A stretch of 64,000 bases of DNA from Apostichopus japonicus. Taxonomy: Eukaryota > Echinodermata > Holothuroidea > Aspidochirotida > Stichopodidae. The position numbers and the translations under genes are program-made. The notes beneath the pieces were generated by a model, which saw nothing but the letters and a program-made list of their open reading frames with translations, did not search any database and had not been told where the DNA came from. Positions 48,384 to 59,508 of this stretch are shown piece by piece. Numbering within the stretch: the stretch's first letter is position 1; each line of letters starts with the position of its first letter. The stretch spans positions 9,394,001-9,458,000 of the forward strand of contig NC_092575.1 of NCBI RefSeq assembly GCF_037975245.1, in the 5' to 3' direction.

Positions 48384-49333
48384 TCATTTCGGTACTTTGT
48401 CCAAACCACTGACCATTTTCTGGATGCTTTGCAGTTCATTGGCTGTAGAGGTAGCTACCGTCGGTGACGTGGATGAATGGGCGGAAGATTCTTTAAGAAA
48501 AGGGGATAAACCTGGCGTGGAAGTAGTCCCAAGTGCAGCAGCAGCTGACAATCCATGATGCAAAACACTTTCATAGGGCAAATGTACTGCTAAATTGTTT
48601 GATGAACTTGACACTGGGAGAGCATAAGGCGAAAATCGTAGTCTGTGATGGCCGTTAAATATTGCACTTGCACATGCGCTTTGAGCGTAAACTGAATTAA
48701 GAGCTGCAGCGTCATATAGTCCGAGGCCGGCGCCTGAAGCGGCCTGTTGCAGAAGTCCAGCAGCGTGTGCTCCAAGAGAGAGGGAGTGAGCATCAATGTA
48801 TCCGTGATGGGGCGGTACCGATGAGGAAAGGGACGATGGAACAGAAAATGGTAGCATGTGAGGAACGGATCCAAGTCCGTGTGGCATCCCTCCGTTAGGA
48901 GAGAGAAAGAGAGCTTGTGGTGAAGGATATAAGGGCGCTACGACTGGTGCATGTGAACTGGTGTGAGGTGACGAAAAGGAACTTTTACTAGAGTGGGACA
49001 AACCGTTGGGAAGCTTAGACGTTGAAGATGTGGGAGGTGATGATGATCTGCTCCTCCTGTCATGCGGACTACAGCTTCGTCTGTGGTTAACTAATCTGTC
49101 TGATTCAAGGTCGGCTTTCTTTTCTACACTGTTTTCATGATTGATCTTTGCTGGACGAGGCTCATTTTCTACGGACTCGTTTTCAGAACACAGTCGTTTT
49201 CTAGGGAGCTCCTCATCCTCATTCCGTGATTCATCAGTTTCAAGCTCACGATTTAACAGAACTGGTGAATTGCACTTAAAAAATTGTGACGATGATTTCC
49301 TATCTGGCGACATAGACATACCATCATGATCAC
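48384..49333 (-). CDS. Tbx2/3: Tbx2/3 terminal coding exon
   Basis: Acceptor TTTCTCTGCAG precedes GTGATCATGATGG. Two bases complete a glycine codon, then 315 codons run to TGA at 48384-48386. Residues are rich in Ser/Pro/His, with a basic patch (LPRKRLC), [16 protein letters not shown], an Ala/Leu-rich stretch ([15 protein letters not shown]) and [17 protein letters not shown] at the end. This region corresponds to the repression-domain half of Tbx2/3. Confidence 0.92.
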
Positions 49334-52300
49334 CTGCAGAGAAAAACAAGAAAGTAAAATTAATTTGAGAACGGACAGTCATATTTCGAAACTACTGAAA
49401 TATATACAACTATATGCAACCGCGTTCGTTTCCATAATTCCACGAACTGCAGTCGTAATCTAGGAACACACCTATGGGGATTATTTACTATTTTACAATC
49501 CATAGTCAGAGTCTACAAACAGTTACCAACGGCAACAAGTACCTACCATTTTCAGATTCTTCTTGTTCGGCATTCGTTGTCGTTACTTCCGGTAGCTCGG
49601 GTTCAGTGTCGCTGGCCCCATCATCTAGATCACGGGTATCTGCGTCATATCCGCCAGCCTGAAGAAATTTTCTGCAAAAGTAGGGTCACAAACAGATGTG
49701 TTAGACTAACTAATCAACAGAACTAAAATCGCTGTTACTTAATTAAGTTTTTATCAAAATGACTTACAAAATACATCGTCCAACACAGTAGGCCTACCAC
49801 TTGATAGATATTAGCCGTTCAACAGAGAGAATATCATTCCACTTAATGAATACGTTCACAACTTTACAGCCTAAACATGCAATAATAAACAGAAAGAAAA
49901 CGAATCAAATGTATAAATCCTTAAAAGTCATGAATTTAACACATGATAAATTTTCACTAGGCAGTTGTCTCGATTCGAGCTTATTTGCAGCCACAAATGA
50001 AAATTTGATGAGCTGAGGAGTCTCCAGAATTTGCGAAAAGCACGCATCAACACGTCCAAAGCTCCCATAAAGTGGCTGTACAAATGCTTTCACAGCGTAT
50101 GATTTATTTCGCTAAATCTTTTATTTAAGCCAAAGGTGTTGGGGCGTACTGTCCGTTGGTTCTTATCTGGCAAGGATGAATCGCAAACGTGTGAAGATTT
50201 GCTCTTACTACTCCTTGTTTAAGACACTTTCTATAAAATGATTCTTGGTAATTGTCAATGCCCTCGGGTACTGCGTGCTCACAACACCGCGTTCAAAGGA
50301 TATGCATGCAATATGAATTGGCAAGATATGTTAGATTAGCTTTCGCACTTGTACAACCTGTAAGGAATAATTATCAGGCGAGAATCTCTATGATTCAGAG
50401 ATACGTTAAAATTGTATGAACAATTACCAAACAATTTTCAGATAGCGAATGAATCGGAAGAATGTTCACAATTTATCTGTGACATAGAGTGCAATGAAAT
50501 CTTATAAATTTATTACACCATTACTAAGTCTTGTTTGGTCTGATGGGGTTACACAATCAGTAGATAGTAAGTCCTATCTGCGTATACTTTATTGGTATAG
50601 ACAGGGTCTAACATCTAACAAAATAAATACTTGAAGCAAGCCAAGCAAAGTTTGGTAGAGTTTGCTAGTTACATGACGAGGAATACAATAGGTTATATTG
50701 TCCTGTGGGTGGAATGTTAAGTATCATAGAATATATGCCAGGTTCATGGCGATCATTATCCATAGTACTCGCTAACTAGTTTTGGATTATTATGTCATTG
50801 ATTTTGACGATGTTCATTTGTTACAATCAATATGTAGTAAGCTCAAACAGGGCATGAGTCGTGAACTTCAGCAGGAGCTTGTTGTGTTTTCTTAAACTTC
50901 GAGTGTAATATAATCCGTAAAAGAACCCATCAACAATGTCTACCTGGTTATTCACGCTGTCACCTCCAGTCGGAAGTGTCGCGCAATTAACACCATGCTG
51001 ACTATATCACGTCTCGTTTAATAACGATATCCTAATAACAATTTAACTTTTTTGATATTGGAAATAAATAATTTGACCCCATCCATGTATGATATCACAC
51101 AGCTGCAAGCTCAGTGGTGTGTAAATTCTACGGACACTTGGCGCCAAGTAGCTATATGAGCCACTGGTATGAGATCTACATAAAGCCTATAGCTCAGTAC
51201 AGTGCGGTAGTGTAAGTCTATATCTAAACATCGCGTAATTCCTCTTAAATTGACATAATTTCGATACAAAGTTGAAAGTTGCCTTTCGATTACCCTATCA
51301 GCGGAATTCAGTAAAAAAAGATTCACAAATATTATATTCCACATAAAGTGAAATTGGTACATTTGTTCCCACATTGACATATCCTTACTAATACATTAAT
51401 TTTAAAAAGCCTAATTGCGAAAGTTCGGACAATTACTTGGGTTATGATTATATAATCGTCTATGGTGTAGCACATTGCGTATTGATATCTATATCTTCAC
51501 ATTTTTGCTGTGTTATTTTGATACTTTCAGCAAACGCCGGACAATCCTAAGCAATATTATTGAAAGAGAAGTATAAAAAATGTTAAGCAGGTCAATATTA
51601 ATTAAATTTCCCGAATCATTGTATTACCGACGTAAAAGGGCCGTGACTTTATCTTACCTTTTCTCTCTTTTACCAGCACCTTGATCTCTGAACCCTTTCG
51701 CAAACGGATTATGGTCAATTTTCAGTTTGGTAATCTGTGATGGAAAAAAAATCCTCCAGTTACTAACCTAAGTAAGATCAGTCCCCGAGTTTACGATCTC
51801 CATTAACCTTATTAGAGTGATCTCCTCAATAGTTCCCTTCCTTCAGTTGAGAATAACATGAGCAGAAACGGTTATAAATTACATATTTTATGGTTCTTGG
51901 TTTCAAATGCTTTTTTTTTGTATTTTTAGACGGCAACACAGTTCCGACTGCATCTACATTGCCTTATACCTATACTAATTCTCCTAAAAACTCAACTTGA
52001 ACGTTTTCGTGTTGTAAATCACTACAGACCCCAACCACGAATAAACATCGAGCGAATAAAAGTATTTGGAAATGAACACACCTTTCCAAAAATATTTTTA
52101 TGAATAAACATTCAAACCTTTCTTAAGTGATCCGTTTATTTTGATGATGTGGGCAAGTTCTCTTATCGTATTGTGGTTTAAATCTTCGTTAACGAAGTAT
52201 CGAATAGAAGAAAGGACGTTTTCGTGTTGTGACAGTTCACAACTTTTATAGTTTGATCCTGCAGTGTGCCGTTTTCAATGGTCGACTCTCAAAACCCAGG

Positions 52301-55248
52301 GTGAAGTTTAAGCAAACAAGGGCTTTTGTTCCAGGTAGTTAAAATTCGTCAACTTTACCTCAGTCAGTAAAATGACGACCGCGAAACACGTACCAGGTTT
52401 TAGGATGTGGTAGTTTACTCCTTGAAATACTGGGCTATATTAAATGGTTTACGGCTTTACTTCGTATGCCCCCTTTCTTTTGGCAGAGAGAAGAATAGTC
52501 GGGATTTTTATGGGGTAACCCTCTCGCGAAAAGTGACGGCTGACATTTATATCTATCGATTGTATACACACATTTCTGGTAAGCAAGTCGTATTCGATAT
52601 AGAAAGAAGTCAGTGGGTCGCACTACACGTAAATCACAGGCATCGAGGATATGCTATCACAGCACACACAAAATTACGACCTCAATTTTATATTGACAAC
52701 ATTTTGAGCTTTTACGATCTGGAACTAACAAATATGTATTTTTGACGCCTCTGGTGTCTAGATCGGCCCTCGAAATAGATAACGCTCAGGAAGAACTAGG
52801 AGTTTCCTTTTTCCAGATTGATAAATGGACAATGGAAGGTCTTGTCTTAATTACACCTTTTCTGCGTGAGGCACCCAAATACCAATTACGTTGTTAATAT
52901 CGCATGTATAAAATTCAGGCGTAGCCCCGACCTCTGAATCAAGTTGAATTAAGTCATCACGCCCAGACGCAAGCGAATGTACCACTCAATCTTCTTACTC
53001 TTACAGATATGTAGTTATGCAACCGGAGTTTCACCATGCAAGCAAATAAGGATTAAGGTACAATTTTCATTTCTCAGAGGGAAGTAAAGCTTTTACTCTT
53101 CCTAAATAGTAAGATTTGTGAATTAATGCTTCTTTAAGGCTAACTTGATGATGACGTTGACTCCCCCATGGAGGCATAATGTTAATGTTCAACCATTGTT
53201 TTATGAATTCTAATTATTCAACCAAAATATGCTCTGATAGCTCTTGAAACAAACAAAGCAGAGAACATTTGGATGACATTCATCGCAATTTGAGGCAATA
53301 AAAGAATTGTGTATATACTTCTAGAGTTTTGAAACTGAGTAACTGACCAAAGGATGTGTATACTGTTTGAATAAATAGTAGTTCAGCAATATATATTGAT
53401 GACCCTCAGGTGTTGAAAAGGTGATTCCTCAACAATTCAAAGTCGCAAAGAAATACACCTGGATAGTGAACATTCTTTTATAACATTTTAAACTAAATGT
53501 TGTGCCTAAAGTCACCTAGTCCCTTCCAGTGAATCTGATGTCTGTTGTGTCTGTAACAAGTACTTGACGGACATTCACAAGATGTCAAAAAGAATTGCAA
53601 CATTCAAATGATTTGACCTTTAAGCTGCAAGAGCAGAATCCCACTCAAGGGATCGACTCATGTGGATGTGTCTGCTAATCAACAATTTCTATGATTTCAT
53701 AAGCATGTATCTATTTACATTGTATTATGCAAGTACATGTATAAAGCTAGTTATAGACATACTATTTCAGAGATATCTGGTTAAGAATGTTTTGTTCCCT
53801 GATGAATATTCATAATATGTACACACACAAAACAACATCGATGAATGTATGCATGTAGTGTGAAAAACCTAATTTGCCCGCAGGATGAAAACCATGGAAC
53901 ATATAAAGTTGGAGACATCGTGAAAATGGTGCTTATTAGGTATCAACATTACCATACCAGTATGAACAAAGTTTTACATTAGGCCCAGCCCATTTATTAA
54001 TATTCTTGTATGGAACCAAAACAATATACTCATCAAGGGCATCTACCTACCAAGTATGACATTGATTCATCTTGTGGTTGTTGTGGTAGTTATATCATCA
54101 TACCAAGTATAAACTAAATCGGAAATATGGTTGTAGAGACATTGACATTTTGAATTTGTTTATGGTAAGCCCCGCCCACTCATAAAAGTTCATGAGATGG
54201 GAACCAAAAACAGTAGGGCACATCTACCTATCGTAGGGCATCTACCTACCAAGTATGATATTGATTCAACTTGTGTTTGAGATATCGTGTTTACAAGCTG
54301 TTTTTGAAGATTTCCATCAAGCCCCAGTCACTCATGAATATTATTGAAGTAAATATTGTTGTTGCAAAGAACATGTACTTACTATGTAGTTACATCACCA
54401 TACCATTTTCAGAATTTTATTTTAAGCCCTGCTCACTTTTGGGAGCCTAAAACAATAGGGCACATCTACACATCATGGGGCATATATCGACCAAGAATGC
54501 TTTTGATTCAACTCGTGTTTGATGAGATGTCGTGTTTACAAGCTGTTTTGGAAGATTTCCCATGATTAAGCCCCATCCACTCATGCATATTTATGAGTTC
54601 AATTGTTCATGCAAAGAAAATGTACTTGCTATGTAGCTACATCACCATATCAAGTATAAACTAAATCGGACATGCGATTGAAGTGATATTGACATTTTAA
54701 GAATTTTACGTTAAGGCCCGCCCACTCATTAAATATGCATGATAGCCCATCGTCTAGTGACCCTGACTATATAATATATATTATATAGCAAGTATGACAT
54801 CAATCAAATATTTCATTCTTGAGATACCATGTTTACAAGCTAGGGCGCCACATGCACACATACATACATAAGCACCCACATGCACCTTGACTGCATAGGT
54901 TCCGATGGATGCAAAGCATCGGAACCAAATATAATCAAATCTTGGCTTTGAGAATAAAGTTTCCTCAGTTGTTTGGATAGGTTGTGCATGCCAGTTTTCT
55001 CTATCACACATACCAATATAATGGTTGGGTTTGTGTCTCCTGCTTTTTTATTTAGCCAAATACACATATTTATAAATTAAAACTGGATATATATATGTTA
55101 CCTTTTCGTTCTGATAGGCAGTGACTGCGATAAACTCCGTCTCTCTGAACACAAATGTTCGGAACTGGCTCCATGGTAGCTTCAGAATGTCGTTGGCTTT
55201 AACGATGTGGAAGCGGGGTTGGTACTTGTGCATTGAATTCAGAATAGT
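48384..55248 (-). CDS. Tbx2/3: T-box transcription factor, Tbx2/3 class, 3' part (four exons)
   Basis: The four exons join in phase (147 + 77 + 125 + 950 bp) to 432 codons plus stop. The first 49 residues are the C-terminal half of the T-box, beginning [20 protein letters not shown] and including [11 protein letters not shown]. The next exon gives [17 protein letters not shown], the conserved end of the T-box, then a basic KREKRK stretch that may be a nuclear localisation signal. An acidic segment ([13 protein letters not shown]), a Ser-rich region and a hydrophobic Ala/Leu-rich region follow. The C-terminus [12 protein letters not shown] matches the conserved tail of Tbx2/Tbx3 proteins, which supports the Tbx2/3 class over other T-box types. 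These factors bind T-half-site DNA, generally as repressors in development. The 5' exons (N-terminus and first half of the T-box) are not found up to 64000, so the gene is partial here. Confidence 0.93.
49334..49546 (-). other. Tbx2/3 short intron
   Basis: 213-bp intron, phase 1, donor G|GTAGGT and acceptor TCTCTGCAG. No repeat noticed. Confidence 0.85.
49547..49671 (-). CDS. Tbx2/3: Tbx2/3 internal exon, acidic linker
   Basis: 125 bp between acceptor CTTTTGCAG and donor AATG|GTAGGT. It encodes [20 protein letters not shown] and [20 protein letters not shown]. Its one leading base completes the arginine codon begun in the previous exon, so KREK-R-K is assembled across the splice. The phase fit with both neighbours supports the model. 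Confidence 0.9.
49672..51657 (-). other. Tbx2/3 intron
   Basis: 1986-bp phase-2 intron, AG|GTAAGA donor. Contains only short non-homologous frames; no mobile element recognised. Confidence 0.8.
51658..51734 (-). CDS. Tbx2/3: Tbx2/3 internal exon, end of the T-box
   Basis: 77 bp between acceptor ATCACAG and donor AAAAG|GTAAGA, encoding [20 protein letters not shown] and [14 protein letters not shown] is the invariant C-terminal T-box motif that contacts DNA in known T-box structures. Too short to show up as a long open frame; found from homology and splice sites. Confidence 0.93.
51735..55101 (-). other. Tbx2/3 intron with repeat insertion
   Basis: 3367-bp phase-0 intron. The stretch 53930-54930 is a tandemly arranged dispersed repeat, annotated separately. 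Nothing coding recognised; the plus-strand frame at 52407-52745 has no recognised relatives. Confidence 0.8.
53930..54930. repeat. Dispersed repeat with ~245-bp internal periodicity
   Basis: GAGATATCGTGTTTACAAGC at ~54280, its variant GAGATGTCGTGTTTACAAGC at ~54525 and GAGATACCATGTTTACAAGC at ~54821 mark successive subunits. Each follows AAGCCC..CCACTCAT, GGGCACATCTAC and AAGTATGA landmarks. The end at 54850-54910 is a CACATACATACATA tract followed by GACTGCATAGGTTCCGATGG. It lies in the intron between the last two T-box exons and belongs to the same family as 7681, 21740, 23101 and 44870. Confidence 0.65.
55102..55248 (-). CDS. Tbx2/3: Tbx2/3 exon, middle of the T-box
   Basis: 147 bp, exactly 49 codons, phase 0 at both ends, between acceptor TTGAAACAG and donor GAAAAG|GTAACA. 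It encodes [40 protein letters not shown] and AVTAYQNEK. Exon boundaries before TILN and after QN(D/E)K are those known for vertebrate Tbx2/Tbx3. FVFRETEF carries Arg where vertebrate Tbx2/3 has Pro, and LPWS has Trp for Tyr. Confidence 0.95.
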
Positions 55249-55603
55249 CTGTTTCAAAATGAAAAAACAACGAAAAGTTGATAGGAAGATGATATCATCT
55301 TCAGCAAGATTTCATATGAGCCTAGATATGTTTTACGAGGAAGCATAGGTCTAATACATCATGCATCTGTTACGAACTGATCTCGTCGCAGAGATTTCGA
55401 CTTTACGAAAGTAAAATCGTGTTAGCATTTTTTCTGTGTGGTATAAAACCGCTTAGAACAAACAAATACATTGACAGAAAAAAGGTCAATTACACGGTTC
55501 GTGATTTTATTTATTTAAATAACACGGGGCTTGTCTTGACCACCTACGAACAGTTAGAAATCCAACAAAGCACTTCAACAATTATGTATACGGATATGAA
55601 TTG
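55249..55603 (-). other. Tbx2/3 upstream intron, proximal part
   Basis: Intron sequence directly upstream of the 147-bp T-box exon. No feature beyond the acceptor. Confidence 0.6.
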
Positions 55604-56922
55604 TTTGGAGGATATATCCATCTGGGCCGTCTGTTGGTTGAAGGATATATCCATCTGAGCCGTCTGTTGGTTGAAGGATATATCCTTCTGGGCCGTCTGT
55701 TGGTTGAAGGATATATCCTTCTGGGCCGTCTGTTGGTTGAAGGATATATCCTTCTGGGCCGTCTGTTGGTTGAAGGATATATCCATCTGGGCCGTCTGTT
55801 GGTTGAAGGATATATCCATCTGGGCCGTCTGTTGGTTAAAGGATATATCCTTCTGGGCCGTCTGTTGGCTGAACGATATATCCTTCTGGGCCGTCTGTTG
55901 GCTGAAGGATATATCCATCTGGGCCGTCTGTTGGTTGAAGGATATATCCATCTGGGCCGTCTGTTGGTTGAAGGATATATCCATCTGGGCCGTCTGTTGG
56001 TTAAAGGATATGTCCATCTGGGCCGTCTGTTGGTTGAAGGATATGTCCATCTGGGCCGTCTGTTGGTTGAAGGATATGTCCATCTGGGCCGTCTGTTGGT
56101 TGAAGGATATATCCATCTGGGCCGTCTGTTGGTTGAAGGATATATCCATCTGGGCCGTCTGTTGGTTGAAGGATATGTCCATCTGGGCCGTCTGTTGGTT
56201 GAAGGATATGTCCATCTGGGCCGTCTGTTGGCTGAAGGATATATCCTTCTGGGCCGTCTGTTGGTTGAAGGATATATCCTTCTGGGCCGTCTGTTGGCTG
56301 AAGGATATATCCTTCTGGGCCGTCTGTTGGCTGAAGGATATATCCATCTGGGCCGTCTGTTGGTTGAAGGATATATCCATCTGGGCCGTCTGTTGGTTGA
56401 AGGATATATCCATCTGGGCCGTCTGTTGGTTAAAGGATATGTCCATCTGGGCCGTCTGTTGGTTGAAGGATATGCCCATCTGGGCCGTCTGTTGGTTGAA
56501 GGATATGTCCATCTGGGCCGTCTGTTGGTTGAAGGATATATCCTTCTGGGCCGTCTGTTGGTTGAAGGATATATCCATCTGGGCCGTCTGTTGGTTGAAG
56601 GATATATCCATCTGGGCCGTCTGTTGGTTGAAGGATATGTCCATCTGGGCCGTCTGTTGGTTGAAGGATATGTCCATCTGGGCCGTCTGTTGGTTGAAGG
56701 ATATGTCCTTCTGGGCCGTCTGTTGGTTGAAGGATATATCCATCTGGGCCGTCTGTTGGTTGAAGGATATGCCCATCTGGGCCGTCTGTTGGTTGAAGGA
56801 TATATCCATCTGGGCCGTCTGTTGGTTGAAGGATATATCCTTCTGGGCCGTCTGTTGGTTGAAGGATATATCCATCTGAGTCGTCTGTTGGTTTATCCTT
56901 CTGAGTCGTATGTTGCTTTATA
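55604..56922. repeat. 33-bp minisatellite, about 39 units
   Basis: Unit GGATATATCCATCTGGGCCG followed by TCTGTTGGTTGAA is tandemly repeated with few variants (CATC or TTCT, ATATCC or ATGTCC, GGTT or GGCT). GGATATATCC is a perfect palindrome in each unit. Since 33 is a multiple of 3, three frames stay open for ~400 codons: GYIHLGRLLVE and KDISIWAVCWL on plus, MDISFNQQTAQ on minus. No unique coding flank, and it sits ~350 bp upstream of a T-box exon inside the intron, so non-coding. Variant order repeats every 429 bp (13 units). Confidence 0.93.
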
Positions 56923-59175
56923 TTCTGTTTATGGAGGCCTAGATTGATTCAACGTTCTTTCTCAATCAGGAGCTTGCCTTTTAAGAGACGAATTGCATGA
57001 GCTAACAGAATGGTCTAGAAATAACGAGAAGTTGCGCAAAGATAATACATCATCATCGTTTTAGTGGATATGGTCCAGACTGCTTCGAATAGCCTAATTT
57101 GTGGACGAATGAATGCATTTCTTCTGTTTTATATGATCATCTCATGTCGGAAACAGGAGACTCTGCTATACCATTGTTACTCAGACACATTAAAAATGCC
57201 CGCTATGAAATTACTGTGGAAAGACCTTAATTGTTACAAAACTAATCTTGAAGTGTTAACTGGGTGTTCGTGCACTCTCCTCATCAGGCGTGAACATTGG
57301 CATTCTCTTCGGGCCGAAACTGCCACGTTTGGCGCCAGTTGAGCAAATGTGCGAAAAGGAAAATGGCGGGAACTGATTTCGCGCCTTTCGAGGCGCGAAG
57401 AAACGTGTCACCAAACAGGAAAGTGTAAATATTTGGAACTCTAGTAGACTGAAACCCAATGCGTCCAGCGTAATAACTTGTTCATCACATTACAAACGTC
57501 TTAACGAAGAAAAGAAATTAACGACCAACGAGTCGCACATTAAATTGCTACAGCGCTGTCACGTAGCGAGGTACTTGAGGGTTCATAATATGAAATTTAC
57601 GTGTTTGTGAATGCCGCATATTACAGATGACAGTCAACGAATATAAATTGCATCAGAAAATATTGTAAAGCCTTTTAAAGACAGGATTTGTGAAATATTT
57701 TAATTATGACGTATGGTATGTTGCATTATACCTTCGCTGAAATCGTAAAATTTGTGGGGCAGAAAAATGTCACTATTTTAAAACATACTCATCGTAATAA
57801 AGAATCAGAACTCTTTAATTTATTTTCCATTGCCGATATTATAACTCACAACACCTCCATGGGAACATCGGTTCATTACTGTTGAATGAAATCTTAACAA
57901 TAATCCTTAAGAGGATCAGAGCTAATTCAGAGCTTAATTTATGTTTACTTGTGAAATAGTTATATAACTTAATGCATCCTGGCGAAATGTACATTCAATT
58001 CTCGCATGTTGTTTTCGAGATGTTCATTTAAATGCTATGGTTTTGTAACAAAAGTGATCTTGAAGCAAGGGTGTGATGTCACACATGAAAAACTATACAA
58101 AGATATATTCCTTCATCCATACTCTATTGTTCTTATGAATGATCTGATTTTTACTGACAGTTTGACAAGAAGACAGGACCACGAAGAAGGGATTCAAGTG
58201 TCAAGACTGCCGCTGGCAGATCGTCAAGGCTTAGAACAGATTCAGTTTCTCTGTGGTGCCACGTTTCTTCCACGCAAACTTGAATTGACCATCATCAAGG
58301 GTAATATTGCCCTGCTGAAATAACTGTTTCCTCGATAGTTTTGTACCCGTCACTCTACAACAACATACACCTGACATACATTACAGATACCTTTAAAAAT
58401 ATAAACGGTGGCTCTCTTTAAAGTACATTCTGAATTTGTCTCAGTGACAGAGGGGAAAGGGAAACGCAAAGATTAAGAAATAAATACAAATGAAGACCAG
58501 AAAAAAAAATGTGTAGTTCTCAGGATAAAACTACTAGTATGTGCTTGGTCAATTTTGAGAACTAATCGTGCAGAGACACAAACCAAACTGGATCTCCATC
58601 GATAGTTGCTCTTGCAAGAAACTGAAGGATTTGTGTTTAGTAGATTTTGTCTCCAAATTGACCGACATGCATTTTGTGGAACTAATGACATAACTGGTAA
58701 CCACAACACACATTTGAAGAGAACAAGACACGTATTCAGTGGGCAGAGAAATTTCAAACAGATGGATAAATCTCACACGTTGTCCTACATAAAGACAAGC
58801 TCGCAAATATCGAGAAAGATAAATGCACACACCAAGCAATACATCAGTCAAAGCCTCTCGAAAATGACGGAAATTGGCAATATGTTTTGAGACTGCTGAC
58901 ATTTTTAGGTCGAGGCGGGGAGGTACTTCGGCTATGGCGGTCCTGGTTGGCCGGTTTTTGATACGCTAATTAAAGGGCATCTACCTCCTAGAGTTGAACG
59001 AACAGGACGCACAACAAATGTTTGTGCATAGTGAGCAAACTAACACACCGACGACAGTGAAGGCAGAAAGCTGCTAGTTTAGGATTTGTGTATTATGATG
59101 GGATTGCAACCCTTTGCCTTTGTCTTATAGATATAGTCATATAGACAGATCTTGAAAACGGTTCTTGGTTTAATG
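56923..59175. other. No recognisable feature; probable Tbx2/3 intron
   Basis: Several 90-117-codon frames on both strands (for example 58006-58323 plus, 58549-58902 minus), none resembling a known family. No missing T-box exon is encoded here. Confidence 0.45.
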
Positions 59176-59500
59176 CAGGGCTTCCCTAACTTTATCCCCC
59201 CACGAACCCCATGTGAATGTCAGAGCTGTCCACGAACCCCCAACTTTTCGAGACAAGATCTGAGTCATTATTATACTATAATACGCATAACAGTGCTTCG
59301 TAAAAGATCAAGTTCATAGTGTAATATTGTAGAGTTTGTCGATAGGTGCGACTTTTATACATTACTAAATTATATGATATATCATATTTTAGTTCAACAA
59401 AAAGGACTCTAGTTTTGACTTTCAGAAACGTCTCACGAACCCCTTGGGATGGACTCACGCACCCCCTGGGGGTTCATGCACCCCAGTAATTGAACCCCTG
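59176..59500. mobile_element. Small hAT-like MITE
   Basis: 325 bp with ends CAGGGCTTC and GAACCCCTG, inverted copies with one mismatch. Subterminal CACGAACCCC motifs lie near both ends (59203, 59232, 59433). The flanking octamers GTTTAATG (59168-59175) and GTTTAAAG (59501-59508) differ at one base, consistent with an old 8-bp target-site duplication. Confidence 0.75.
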
Positions 59501-59508
59501 GTTTAAAG

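Noticed and set aside
55544-56947. Three 400-450-codon frames of 11-residue repeats
   Set aside because: Produced by the 33-bp minisatellite in several frames at once, within the intron of the T-box gene.
58006-58902. Frames of 94-117 codons on both strands, including a minus-strand reading GNITLDDGQFKFAW near 58300
   Set aside because: Checked as candidate T-box upstream exons; no T-box motif and no convincing splice sites in phase.
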